A DNA stretch of 64,000 nucleotides, taken from Erwinia sp. S63 (GTDB lineage: Bacteria; Pseudomonadota; Gammaproteobacteria; Enterobacterales; Enterobacteriaceae). Each line of letters opens with the position of its first letter. The first letter of the stretch is position 1. The stretch lies in the NCBI RefSeq assembly GCF_016625195.1, contig NZ_JACVUP010000005.1:186001-250000 (forward strand). The letters are read 5' to 3'. The position numbers and the translations under genes were made by a program. Shown here piece by piece: positions 22,640 through 30,970 of this stretch. A model generated the notes under the pieces. That model did no database searches and was not told where the DNA came from. It was given only the letters and a program-made list of their open reading frames with translations.

Positions 22640-23296
22640 TTAGCGTGCCACAGCAATTTTATAGCGCGGGCCCGTCAGCAATCCGCCCTGCTCGTTCTGT
22701 GCCAGCAGGCGGGCGCTGGTGACATCTGCGATGGTGTGCGCTTTATCGCTCACGTTACTGGCAATTTGCTTCACGGCCGCCGTTACCAGCATGCCAATAA
22801 TGCCGCCGTTGTTGTTATTGCCATCTTCTGCGTCGTTTGCCGTGGCAAAGCCCTGCCAGATCTCCTTGCCGCTGCGCAGATCCACTAATCGTGCAGTGGC
22901 TGTCACACGTGTCACGCTCTGGATCACCTGATAGCTGGTGCCATAATCGGTGACCGAAATGTACAGTGCACTGTCAGCATTAAAGATCTCATGCAAACGC
23001 TGTGTGCTAACGGCCTGAATTTCATGACCGTTAGTCAAACCGTTCTGCTGGAAAGTCTCTTCCACCACGGCAACCGGGAACACGTAATAACCGGCTTCCG
23101 CTAACGGTCGAGTCACCTGCGAGGTAAAGCTATGCGAGGCGTTAACATCTGGCGCTTTGTTATCGGCTGGCAATACCAGGATAGAAGCGGGTTTGCTGGC
23201 GCGGAATGCGCTGTAATCATACGGTTTTTTGTGTGGGACACAGCCCGTCAGTAACAGCGCAGCCAGCACGCCTCCCACGGCAATCAGCTTTTTCAT
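22640..23296 (-). CDS. GNA1162-type lipoprotein (DUF799)
   Basis: Predicted lipoprotein of 218 residues with signal peptide and lipobox LLTGC (Cys19). The mature part resembles the DUF799 family, named after the meningococcal antigen GNA1162, whose fold is related to TolB-N/CsgG-type domains. Segments SILVLPADNKAPDVNA and RLVDLRSGKEIWQGFA are typical. It is last in a three-gene lipoprotein operon and overlaps the preceding gene by four bases. The same trio (CsgG-like, DUF4810, DUF799) occurs as a unit in Neisseria (NMB1162-1164), so the proteins probably form one periplasmic or outer-membrane complex. The biochemical role is unknown. Confidence 0.85.
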   Translation of the reverse strand: MKKLIAVGGVLAALLLTGCVPHKKPYDYSAFRASKPASILVLPADNKAPDVNASHSFTSQVTRPLAEAGYYVFPVAVVEETFQQNGLTNGHEIQAVSTQRLHEIFNADSALYISVTDYGTSYQVIQSVTRVTATARLVDLRSGKEIWQGFATANDAEDGNNNNGGIIGMLVTAAVKQIASNVSDKAHTIADVTSARLLAQNEQGGLLTGPRYKIAVAR

Positions 23297-23649
23297 TGAG
23301 CGACTCCTTTTTTCTTCATCAGAAAGTCCATGTAAGGCGCGGATTCCGGGAACAGCTGTTTCTCCGTGGCAAACTGACCGAAGGCCTTATCCGTCTCACC
23401 CGTTTTGGCATACAGCAAACCGAGCTGTGCATGCAGACCCGGTGCAACAGGCTTGTTGACGGCTTTGGCTTTCTCGATATCGAGATTTAAGGCGTCGATC
23501 TGCTTCGCCGGATCGGTATCTTTTTTGTAGTAGCTGTAGATCTGCTGCTGATAATCGCCCCAGTAATAGATCGGCTCTGGGCCTTTAGGCGCACAGCCTG
23601 GCAGCACGCTGGCGGCGATCAACGCCGCACTCAGTTGCAACAATTTCAT
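23293..23649 (-). CDS. DUF4810 domain lipoprotein
   Basis: 118-residue lipoprotein with lipobox VLPGC (Cys18). The short mature domain looks like a helical TPR-type pair: GLHAQLGLLYAKTGETDKAF followed by GQFATEKQLFPESAPYMDFL. It is the middle gene of the CsgG-DUF4810-DUF799 operon, with 11 bp to the CsgG-like gene and a four-base overlap with DUF799. A role as scaffold or assembly factor for the other two is inference. Confidence 0.85.
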   Translation of the reverse strand: MKLLQLSAALIAASVLPGCAPKGPEPIYYWGDYQQQIYSYYKKDTDPAKQIDALNLDIEKAKAVNKPVAPGLHAQLGLLYAKTGETDKAFGQFATEKQLFPESAPYMDFLMKKKGVAQ

Positions 23650-23660
23650 GCGTAATATCC

Positions 23661-24338
23661 TTATTTCGCTGGGCGCCAGGCACCGTTGTTGATGCCATCC
23701 ACTAAGTGATCCACCGCTTCACGAATCGCCAAATCCATCACTTTGCCGTTCAGCGTGGAGTCATAGCTGGTGGTGCCGCCGAAGCCGATAATTTCACGTG
23801 CTGACAACTGGTATTCACCCGCGCCCTGCGCGCTGTAAACCACTTCCGAGGTGTTAACGTCGACCACGTTGAGATTGACTTTGGCGTAAGCGACCTGCGT
23901 CTTGCCACGACCCAGAATGCCCCACAGCTGCTGATCGCCCACTTCTTTACGACCAAATTCAGTGATATCACCGGTAATGATGTATGTGGCGCCTTTGATG
24001 TTTTGCTGGCTGTGCTTGAAGCCTGCTTCCTGTTGCAGCTCCTTCAGGTTGCTGCGATCCAGGACATTGAAACGATTAGTTTGCTGCAAATGGGTAATCA
24101 GAATGGTTTTAGACTGATTGCCGAGACGATCAACACCATCCGAGAAGATGCCGTTCATATAAGAAGAACGGTTGTCGAACTGGCCGACTGCAATCGGGCT
24201 ACGCACACCCTGATAGGCAGGCTGGCTGGCCGCACGAACCTGTGGTGCCTCAATGGCGCGTGATGATTCGGTGGCGCAGCCGCTGAGCAACGCCGCACTT
24301 AACAAGGAGAGTGCCGCAAAGGCATATTTTTTCTGCAT
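23661..24338 (-). CDS. CsgG-family outer-membrane lipoprotein
   Basis: 225-residue lipoprotein with lipobox LLSGC (Cys20), starting at the MQKKYAFAALSLL methionine. The CsgG-like fold is suggested by GQFDNRSSYMNGIFSDGVDR, ILITHLQQTNRFNVLDRSNL, and YIITGDITEFG. CsgG itself forms the curli secretion pore, but no csgA, csgB, csgE or csgF lies nearby, so this is not a curli operon. It is the first gene of the lipoprotein operon and is divergent from a TolA-like lipoprotein gene. An 11-bp inverted repeat lies in the shared upstream region. Confidence 0.87.
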   Translation of the reverse strand: MQKKYAFAALSLLSAALLSGCATESSRAIEAPQVRAASQPAYQGVRSPIAVGQFDNRSSYMNGIFSDGVDRLGNQSKTILITHLQQTNRFNVLDRSNLKELQQEAGFKHSQQNIKGATYIITGDITEFGRKEVGDQQLWGILGRGKTQVAYAKVNLNVVDVNTSEVVYSAQGAGEYQLSAREIIGFGGTTSYDSTLNGKVMDLAIREAVDHLVDGINNGAWRPAK

Positions 24339-24394
24339 TTCGAATCCATGAATCAAAGAGGATAACGCCGCGGTGCTGCGGCAAATTCTGTTTA

Positions 24395-24452
24395 TGCCGA
24401 CAGTCAGAGTAATGCCATAGCATTGATTGAGTCGGCCTGTAGACTGTCGGCA
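24395..24452. promoter_or_regulatory. Inverted repeat in the divergent lipoprotein promoter region
   Basis: TGCCGACAGTC at 24395-24405 and its exact reverse complement GACTGTCGGCA at 24442-24452, with 36 bases between them. It lies between the CsgG-like operon and the TolA-like gene, so it may be a two-site operator or a hairpin in either leader. Confidence 0.5.
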
Positions 24453-24491
24453 GTGAAAGTGAGGAACTTTAGGGAAAAGGCGGGCACTTAA

Positions 24492-24920
24492 GTGAATTTA
24501 ATTAATAGAATGGCGGGATTATCGTGCAGCCTGATTATTGCACTGATGTTGAGCGCTTGCCAAAATCATCAGGTAAAGCAACAGGATGAGATCGCCAACC
24601 TGTGCCAGCCACAGAGCGAACCGGGCAGCGCATCCTGCAAATGGACTGATGAGATGCAGCGACAGCTCAACCGGCAATTCACCGATGCGGCACATTACGC
24701 CGGACAGCAATGCATGGTGCGACTGGAGTGGCAAAACAGCGGGCGCTATGCGGTCACGCAGACGCAAGGTGATGAAACCCTGTGTCTGCGCGCCTGGCAG
24801 TTAATAGGTCAGTCGAAAGGATTACCGCCGCCGCCGGATCGTACCCAGCCTGCGTGGTTCGGCTTTGCACCGCATCAGGCTAACTCGCCAGCCCATCCTG
24901 TCGCCACTGGCGCGGGCTGA
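24492..24920 (+). CDS. Lipoprotein with TolA C-terminal-like domain
   Basis: 142-residue predicted lipoprotein, lipobox LMLSAC (Cys23). Residues about 65-130 resemble domain III of TolA: HYAGQQCMVRLEW, then GDETLCLRAW, then GLPPPPDRTQPAWFGFAP. These match the TolA order YAGK-C, GGDPALCQAA, IPKPPS...FKNAP. The two cysteines, 74 and 98, are spaced within one residue of the TolA disulfide pair. The membrane helix and long helical domain of TolA are absent; a lipid anchor replaces them. It starts with GTG (a later ATG at 24510 is possible). Its 3' end overlaps the convergent AraC gene by 41 bases. Function is unknown. Confidence 0.72.
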   Translation: MNLINRMAGLSCSLIIALMLSACQNHQVKQQDEIANLCQPQSEPGSASCKWTDEMQRQLNRQFTDAAHYAGQQCMVRLEWQNSGRYAVTQTQGDETLCLRAWQLIGQSKGLPPPPDRTQPAWFGFAPHQANSPAHPVATGAG

Positions 24921-25941
24921 TGCCAAACCAGCGCCGGAAAGCGCGTGAAAACGCACTGACTTCGGAATAGCCCAGCAGCAGCGCCATCTCCGAGATCGGT
25001 AACTGCTTTTGTTGCAGGTAGTGCGTGGCCATTTCGCAACGCACTTTATCCACCAGCGCGGTGAAGCTGATGCCCTCTTCGCGCAGCCGCCGTTGCAACG
25101 ACCAGCTCGACAGCCCCATTTTATCCGCGATCTCTTCCAGCACCGGTTCGCCCTGCATCAACGATAAGTTGACCTGCGAACGCGCCTGCTCCACCACGCT
25201 TTGCAGTGAAGCGCTGCTGTTCAGACGGCGAATGGCATCCTGCATCACCATTAACAACATCGGATCCTGCTCTGGCATGGTGCGCAGCAGATCGCGTTTA
25301 GGGATCAGCAGTGAGTTGAACGGTTGATCGAACCACACCGGCGCATCAAACACTTTGCAGTGCTCGTGCCACTGTTCCGGGCGTGGATGCTCAAAGTGCA
25401 CCTCGCGCGGCGCCCAGTTTTTGCCGGCCACGTGACGGATCAGATTGAGGAACATGCCGAGCGTCAATTCCGCATCCTGCCGACGTGAGAGGATCGCCCC
25501 GTGCCGTACCTGATAATCCAGCCGCCAGCAGTCGCCTTTATCGACCAGGCGCGTCAGCGTATCGTGCTGATGCCAGGGGAAAGCATTCACCACGTTGTGC
25601 AGCGCCTGCTCCAGCGTCGGTGAACATAAGCCGATATAGCCAATCAGCCCTAATGACTGCGGTTTGAACTGCTTGCCGTAATGCAAACCGAAGTTATCAA
25701 AACCAGAGTGGCGCGCCGCTTCTTCCATCACACGGCAATAGTTGACCAGACCGAGGCTAAGCGTTGGGCTGGCCAGCAGTTCGGAATCAATGCCGCTGAT
25801 GCCAAAAATACGATCAACATCGCCGCCTTTGTCGGTGATGAAGGTGCTTAAGCCGGTGGCCGCCGCGGCCAGCACGCCTCGGTTGTTGGCCTGAGCTGAG
25901 AGCGAACTGTACGCTTCAGAGGGAGTCATCAGTGATTGCAT
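24880..25941 (-). CDS. AraC-family regulator with arabinose-binding-type N-terminal domain (OruR/ArgR-like)
   Basis: 353-residue transcription regulator. The N-terminal ~210 residues resemble the PF12625-type ligand domain (LGLVNYCRVMEEAARHSGFD and GLIGYIGLCSPTLEQALHNV). The C-terminal domain has the two AraC helix-turn-helices (EIADKMGLSSWSLQRRLREE and ISEMALLLGYSEVSAFSRAF). Regulators of this type usually control amino-acid or amine catabolic genes next to them. The likely targets are the adjacent kinase and ethanolamine permease, before which three direct repeats are seen. Confidence 0.88.
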   Translation of the reverse strand: MQSLMTPSEAYSSLSAQANNRGVLAAAATGLSTFITDKGGDVDRIFGISGIDSELLASPTLSLGLVNYCRVMEEAARHSGFDNFGLHYGKQFKPQSLGLIGYIGLCSPTLEQALHNVVNAFPWHQHDTLTRLVDKGDCWRLDYQVRHGAILSRRQDAELTLGMFLNLIRHVAGKNWAPREVHFEHPRPEQWHEHCKVFDAPVWFDQPFNSLLIPKRDLLRTMPEQDPMLLMVMQDAIRRLNSSASLQSVVEQARSQVNLSLMQGEPVLEEIADKMGLSSWSLQRRLREEGISFTALVDKVRCEMATHYLQQKQLPISEMALLLGYSEVSAFSRAFRRWFGISPRQWRQDGLAS

Positions 25942-26234
25942 CGGAACCTCACAGGGATCGCGCGAGTGAAACTAATGGAGGGATCCAGCAAGATTCGTAC
26001 CATGACGCATTCAGTGGTCGTCATCAATGACGATACGGCAAGGTTCGGGAGTATTCTCTGGCATGCGCGTTGGTGCACACGCGGCCAAATGGTCCGGTGG
26101 CATTCCGTTACGCCACGAACGCTTTCTGTACACATCATAGCGGCGCGAATTATCGCGCAACTGCGTGAATGTCATCCCACAGAGCGCAATAAATTGCGCC
26201 GCTACGACGCAGTGCTGCTCGCTACTGGTGCAAC
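25942..26234. other. Non-coding gap between AraC and kinase genes
   Basis: 293 bases with short overlapping frames on both strands but no ribosome site or family similarity. It probably carries the promoter of the AraC gene and the 3' end of the kinase transcript. I see no clear terminator hairpin. Confidence 0.4.
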
Positions 26235-27239
26235 TCAAACTCCCACCGGCAGCTGATTGGTTTCCAGATAGCGACGGCAAAGACGCACGGAGTGGTCGGC
26301 CCAACGCGGCCCCAGGCTCAACGCCATCTCGGTGTCAGCATGGGTGCCCATCCAAGCCGTCATCTGAATGCGACGTTGGATCAGCAGCGTCGGCACCAGC
26401 GCCATCTCCTCATCACTGATGTGCGCGACACGCTCGTAGCCCTGAATCCAGTTATCCACCCATTCAGCGGCACGCGGATGATGCTCGACAAAACTGATCG
26501 CCGCCGCCAGATCGTGCAGATACCAGCCCATGCCGCAGTCATCAAAATCGATCACCCGGGTTTCGCCCTGGTGTTGCAGCAGATTGGTGAGACGCAGATC
26601 GGCGTGGATCAAGCCATAACGATCCGCACCTTTACCAAAGTCTTGCAGCTCCAGTCCCACACGTGCCACCGCCTCAGCCACGATGCCATGATCGGCAGGA
26701 TTGAGATTGGGCGCATCCTGCCAGCGACCCCAGTGGCTGTGATCGCTGACCATGGTGTGATGATCCCAGATGATGCGCTGGAAGCCAGCCGGTTTTAGCC
26801 AGCTGCGGCTGTGCTGATGCAGACGCGCGGTGATGTGTCCAAGCTGCTGGAACGCTTTGGGATCGACATCGGTGGTGGGCATCTCGCCCTCGATCCAGTG
26901 GAACAGTACCGCGTGTCGCACGCCGCCATCGGGCATGCCTATTGTCAGCACCGTTTCGCCATCACTGGCCGGGATCGCCTGCGGCACCATAATGCCAATC
27001 TCACGCAGCGCGTCGAGCCACAGCAGCTCACTCTGGATATCAGCTTTGCTGTGATAGTCAGGTCGATGCAGGCGCAACGCATAACGCTTACCGCCCGCCA
27101 GCAACAGGAAGGTGGCGTTCTCCGAGCGACAAAGTAGCTTCAGCTCGCCGTGGAATGGCGCGGGGTAACAGGCCAGCGCCTGCTGTGCCAATAGCGTCAT
27201 TGCAGCATCGGTCAGGGAATCGGATTGTTTCGCGCTCAT
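26235..27239 (-). CDS. APH-family small-molecule kinase
   Basis: 334-residue phosphotransferase of the aminoglycoside/choline/homoserine-kinase fold. The Brenner motif HADLRLTN with catalytic Asp is near residue 206 and the metal-binding IDFDDCG near 228. A GGAGAG site precedes the start. The gene diverges from the ethanolamine permease and is co-directional with the AraC gene. The substrate is probably an amino alcohol or hydroxylated amino acid imported by that permease (ethanolamine, hydroxylysine and homoserine kinases share this fold), which is inference from context. The position in a catabolic cluster argues against antibiotic resistance. Confidence 0.84.
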   Translation of the reverse strand: MSAKQSDSLTDAAMTLLAQQALACYPAPFHGELKLLCRSENATFLLLAGGKRYALRLHRPDYHSKADIQSELLWLDALREIGIMVPQAIPASDGETVLTIGMPDGGVRHAVLFHWIEGEMPTTDVDPKAFQQLGHITARLHQHSRSWLKPAGFQRIIWDHHTMVSDHSHWGRWQDAPNLNPADHGIVAEAVARVGLELQDFGKGADRYGLIHADLRLTNLLQHQGETRVIDFDDCGMGWYLHDLAAAISFVEHHPRAAEWVDNWIQGYERVAHISDEEMALVPTLLIQRRIQMTAWMGTHADTEMALSLGPRWADHSVRLCRRYLETNQLPVGV

Positions 27240-27309
27240 TCATCTCTCTCCAGCATCAATCTTATGGGTAGCAAGTGTTATCAGCATGGGATGACGGCGT
27301 TCTGACTGC

Positions 27310-27380
27310 TTGACCGCAGATAACCCAAAGTTGACCGCAGCGTACATCTGGCACTTTTCTTGCCTCAGAGTTGACCGTGG
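27310..27380. promoter_or_regulatory. Three direct repeats, likely AraC-family operator
   Basis: TTGACCGCAG at 27310-27319 and 27331-27340 (start-to-start 21 bp, two helical turns), and TTGACCGTGG at 27371-27380. They lie between the divergent kinase and permease genes. Paired direct repeats about 21 bp apart are typical of AraC-family binding. Confidence 0.6.
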
Positions 27381-27509
27381 AGGACAAAACTCACTGCGCC
27401 CGCGTCAAGTTTTCCCGCAGCGGGCGGCGGCATTATCACTTCACTGTAGTGCATAGAACAAAACAGCGCGGTGCAGCCGCCGCACAACAATGACGACGGG
27501 GAGACGATT

Positions 27510-28874
27510 ATGACGAGTAAGCTCAAACCCACGCTGGGCACTCTGCATTTGTGGGGTATCGCGGTTGGACTGGTAATTTCCGGGGAGTATTTTGGCTGGA
27601 GTTATGGCTGGGGCGTGGCAGGCACGTTGGGGTTCCTGATCACCACCGCGCTGATCGCCACCATGTACACCTGCTTCATTTTTAGCTTTACCGAACTGAC
27701 CACCGCCATTCCACACGCCGGTGGCCCGTTTGCTTACAGTCGCCGCGCCTTTGGTGAAACTGGCGGTTTGATTGCCGGTCTGGCGACGCTGATTGAGTTT
27801 GTGTTCGCCCCGCCGGCGATTGCCATGGCGATCGGCGCCTATCTCAACGTGCAATATCCCGATCTCAACCCGAAAACCGCCGCCGTCGGTGCTTATCTGG
27901 TGTTCATGACCCTCAATATCCTCGGCGTGAAACTGGCGGCGATGTTTGAACTGGTGGTGACAGTGCTGGCGGTGCTGGAACTGCTGGTGTTTATGGGCGT
28001 GGTGTCGCCGGGCTTCAGTATCGCCAACTTTGCCGCTAACGGTTGGGCGGGAAGCGATCACTTCGGCATGCCAGCCCTTTCGGGCATCTTCGCGGCTATT
28101 CCGTTCGCCATCTGGTTCTTCCTCGCCATTGAAGGCGCCGCCATGGCCGCCGAAGAGGCCAAAGATCCGAAGCGCACCATTCCCAAAGCTTACATCACCG
28201 GTATTCTAACGCTGGTGCTACTGGCGATTGGCGTGATGCTGCTGGCGGGCGGCGCAGGCGACTGGCGTAAACTTTCAGACATCAACGATCCGCTGCCGCA
28301 GGCGATGAAGATGATCGTCGGCGAGCATTCAAACTGGATGCATATGCTGGTGTGGATTGGCTTGTTCGGCCTGGTCGCCAGCTTCCACGGCATTATCCTC
28401 GGCTATTCACGTCAGTTCTTTGCCCTGGCGCGCGCGGGTTATCTGCCGCAGGGGCTGGCAAAACTGTCACGTTTCCAGACGCCGCATCGCGCCATTATTG
28501 CCGGTGGCGTAATTGGTATCGCGGCAATCTACAGTGATGGTCTGATTAACCTCCAGGGCATGACGCTGACGGCAGCGATGATCACCATGGCGGTGTTTGG
28601 CGCCATCGTGATGTACCTGATGAGCATGCTGAGCCTGTTTAAACTGCGCCGCACCGCACCTGATATGGAACGCAGCTTCCGCGCGCCGGGATATCCGATT
28701 ATTCCCGGTATCGCGCTGGTGCTGTCACTGGTGTGTCTGATTGCCATGCTGTGGTTCAACCCGGTGATTGGCTGCCTGTTCGTGGGGATTATGGTGGTGG
28801 GATATATTTACTTCCTGGCGACAAAAACCCAGCGTCAGAATGCGCCGCAGGATGCGATGTTGATGGGTGAGTAA
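27510..28874 (+). CDS. eat: Ethanolamine permease (Eat/EutH-unrelated, APC superfamily)
   Basis: 454-residue carrier with about 12 helices. The opening LGTLHLWGIAVGLVISGEYF and the motifs HAGGPFAYSRRAFGETGG and FFLAIEGAAMAAEEAKDPKR are those of the ethanolamine permease family (eat). The start is placed at the ATG at 27510, preceded by GGGGAG; 13 upstream in-frame codons are ignored. No ethanolamine ammonia-lyase genes (eutBC) lie near it, so the substrate may be ethanolamine or a related amine. It is divergent from the APH kinase and is followed by two hairpins. Confidence 0.88.
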   Translation: MTSKLKPTLGTLHLWGIAVGLVISGEYFGWSYGWGVAGTLGFLITTALIATMYTCFIFSFTELTTAIPHAGGPFAYSRRAFGETGGLIAGLATLIEFVFAPPAIAMAIGAYLNVQYPDLNPKTAAVGAYLVFMTLNILGVKLAAMFELVVTVLAVLELLVFMGVVSPGFSIANFAANGWAGSDHFGMPALSGIFAAIPFAIWFFLAIEGAAMAAEEAKDPKRTIPKAYITGILTLVLLAIGVMLLAGGAGDWRKLSDINDPLPQAMKMIVGEHSNWMHMLVWIGLFGLVASFHGIILGYSRQFFALARAGYLPQGLAKLSRFQTPHRAIIAGGVIGIAAIYSDGLINLQGMTLTAAMITMAVFGAIVMYLMSMLSLFKLRRTAPDMERSFRAPGYPIIPGIALVLSLVCLIAMLWFNPVIGCLFVGIMVVGYIYFLATKTQRQNAPQDAMLMGE

Positions 28875-28885
28875 TGGCTAAATTG

Positions 28886-28909
28886 CAGGGGCGCAAACCT
28901 GCGCCCCTG
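28886..28909 (+). terminator. Hairpin after ethanolamine permease gene
   Basis: Perfect 9-bp GC-rich stem CAGGGGCGC / GCGCCCCTG, 12 bp past the permease stop. No T-run directly follows. Confidence 0.6.
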
Positions 28910-28912
28910 TCC

Positions 28913-28937
28913 AAAGGTCGCTATTGAGGCGACCTTT
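28913..28937. terminator. Second hairpin between permease gene and mak
   Basis: Perfect 9-bp stem AAAGGTCGC / GCGACCTTT with T-rich sequence on both strands, abutting the mak stop codon. It can serve both convergent transcripts. Confidence 0.75.
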
Positions 28938-28938
28938 C

Positions 28939-29850
28939 TTACGATTTCAGCGGCCACAACCATGCTGCGCCGCGCACGCCACTGGAATCACCGTGCACCG
29001 CTTTCAGCACTGGCGTTTCACACTCGCGCCCAAACACCCACTGCTTCATCAGCGCAGGCACGGTCTGATAAAGGCGATCGTTATTACTCATGCCGCCGCC
29101 CAGCACGATCACATCCGGATCGAGCAAATTCACTACCTGCGCCAGCGATTTAGCTAAGCGCATTTCGTAACGGTTCATCGCCAGTTCTGCTACCGGATCC
29201 TGCTGCTCAATCAGTTTGATGATCTCCGCGCCCTTCAATGCCTTGCCGCTCAAACGCTGATAATCGATGGCAAAACCCGTGCCCGATACAAAGGTCTCAA
29301 TGCAGCCCTGTAAACCGCAATAGCACGGTACTTCTTCGCGATGGCGCAGTTCATCTTCATCCATCCACGGCAAAGGATTGTGGCCCCACTCGCCCGCATT
29401 ACCATTGCCGCCAATGCGCGATTCACCGCCAATCGCCACGCCCGCGCCCGAACCGGTGCCAATAATCACCGCGAACACCAACGGCTGACCCGCGCCTGCA
29501 CCATCCACCGCTTCGGAAACCGCTAAACAATTCGCGTCGTTGGCGATGCGCACGTCACGATTCAGCGCCTGCGCCAAATCCTTGTCCAACGGCTGGCCGT
29601 TGAGCCAGGTAGAGTTAGCATTTTTCACCCGCTGGGTGTACGGCGAAATCGTGCCGGGAATGCCAATGCCGACCGTGCCTTTCTCGCCGGTTTTCTCTTC
29701 TGCCAGTAGCACTAAATCAACAATCGCCTGCACCGTAGCAGCATAGTCATCGCGCGGGGTATTGACGCGGTGACGGAACAGCTCTTGCCCCTGATCGGAG
29801 AGCGCAATCACTTCAATCTTGGTACCGCCTAAATCAATCCCAATACGCAC
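28939..29850 (-). CDS. mak: Fructokinase Mak (ROK family)
   Basis: ATP-dependent sugar kinase that phosphorylates fructose and, weakly, mannose. The protein is 303 residues. The phosphate-binding loop [14 protein letters not shown] is at the N terminus, the catalytic Asp is in NDANCLA near residue 104, and the ROK zinc site is formed by His in [10 protein letters not shown] with Cys in CYCGLQGC. Position between sbcC and rdgC is as in E. coli. It diverges from rdgC. Confidence 0.95.
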   Translation of the reverse strand: MRIGIDLGGTKIEVIALSDQGQELFRHRVNTPRDDYAATVQAIVDLVLLAEEKTGEKGTVGIGIPGTISPYTQRVKNANSTWLNGQPLDKDLAQALNRDVRIANDANCLAVSEAVDGAGAGQPLVFAVIIGTGSGAGVAIGGESRIGGNGNAGEWGHNPLPWMDEDELRHREEVPCYCGLQGCIETFVSGTGFAIDYQRLSGKALKGAEIIKLIEQQDPVAELAMNRYEMRLAKSLAQVVNLLDPDVIVLGGGMSNNDRLYQTVPALMKQWVFGRECETPVLKAVHGDSSGVRGAAWLWPLKS

Positions 29851-29995
29851 GATTTATTCCTCATTATTCGTTCAGGTGACAGATACAGTAGAAGGCTGAA
29901 TCGGGAAAGGCAATGAAACCAATCCGATGTTTCGCTATCATGCGCGCTGACTTTGAGACTTGTGCGCCCGATCGCACCCACGGTAAGGAATCCCG

Positions 29996-30907
29996 ATGTT
30001 GTGGTTTAAAAATATGATGGTTTATCGTCTGAATCGTGACATCCCGCTGTCCGCAGACGATCTGGAAAAACAGCTCGACGCCTTCACGTTTTCGCCGTGC
30101 GGCAGCCAGGATATGGCGAAGACCGGCTGGGTTTCACCGATGGGCAACCGCGGCGAAGCGCTGACGCATGAAATCAACGGCCAGATCGTGATTTGCGCCC
30201 GCACCGAGCAAAAGATCCTGCCTTCGCCGGTGGTGAAGCAGGCGCTGGAAGCGAAGATCGATAAGCTGGAAGCGGAACAGAGCCGCAAGCTGAAGAAGAC
30301 CGAAAAAGACTCGCTGAAAGATGAAGTGCTGCATAGCCTGCTGCCACGCGCGTTTAGCCGTTTCAGCCAGACGTTCATGTGGATCGATACCGTGAACAAC
30401 CTGATCATCGTCGATTGCGCCAGCGCCAAAAAAGCCGAAGACACCCTGGCCCTGCTGCGTAAAAGCATCGGTTCGCTGCCAGTGGTGCCGCTAACGCTGG
30501 AAACCCCGATTGAGCTGACGCTGACCGAATGGGTGCGTTCTGGCGAATTGCCTGCCGGTTTCGCGCTGATGGATGAAGCGGAACTGAAAGCGATTCTGGA
30601 AGACGGCGGCGTGATCCGGTGTAAGAAACAGGATCTGATCTCCGATGAGATCGCCACCCACATCGAAGCAGGCAAAGTGGTGACCAAACTGGCTCTGGAT
30701 TGGCAGGAGCGTATTCAGCTGGTGATTGCCGACGATGCATCGATCAAGCGTCTGAAGTTCAGCGACACGCTGCGTGAGCAGAATGACGACATCGACCGCG
30801 ATGATTTTGCCCAGCGTTTTGATGCCGATTTCACCTTGATGACCGGCGAACTGGCCGCGTTGATCAGTAATCTGGTGGAAGCGTTAGGCGGCGAAGCCAA
30901 GCGCTGA
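29996..30907 (+). CDS. rdgC: Recombination-associated protein RdgC
   Basis: Ring-forming nucleoid-associated DNA-binding protein that limits RecA activity. The 303-residue length matches E. coli, as do the opening [18 protein letters not shown] and the [13 protein letters not shown] segment. It diverges from mak with 145 bp between the starts. Downstream lies the long palindromic element rather than ppnP. Confidence 0.97.
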   Translation: MLWFKNMMVYRLNRDIPLSADDLEKQLDAFTFSPCGSQDMAKTGWVSPMGNRGEALTHEINGQIVICARTEQKILPSPVVKQALEAKIDKLEAEQSRKLKKTEKDSLKDEVLHSLLPRAFSRFSQTFMWIDTVNNLIIVDCASAKKAEDTLALLRKSIGSLPVVPLTLETPIELTLTEWVRSGELPAGFALMDEAELKAILEDGGVIRCKKQDLISDEIATHIEAGKVVTKLALDWQERIQLVIADDASIKRLKFSDTLREQNDDIDRDDFAQRFDADFTLMTGELAALISNLVEALGGEAKR

Positions 30908-30970
30908 AGCCTTTATTGATCAAACCCCGCTGTAGAGTATTACTTGTCCGTTTAGCGACGGGTGATAACG

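Noticed and set aside
23661..24338. CsgG-like gene as part of a curli secretion system
   Set aside because: No csgA, csgB, csgD, csgE or csgF is present; the partners are DUF4810 and DUF799 lipoproteins.
26235..27239. APH-fold gene as an antibiotic resistance determinant
   Set aside because: No mobile element nearby, and its neighbours are a catabolic regulator and an amine permease; the fold is shared by many metabolic kinases.
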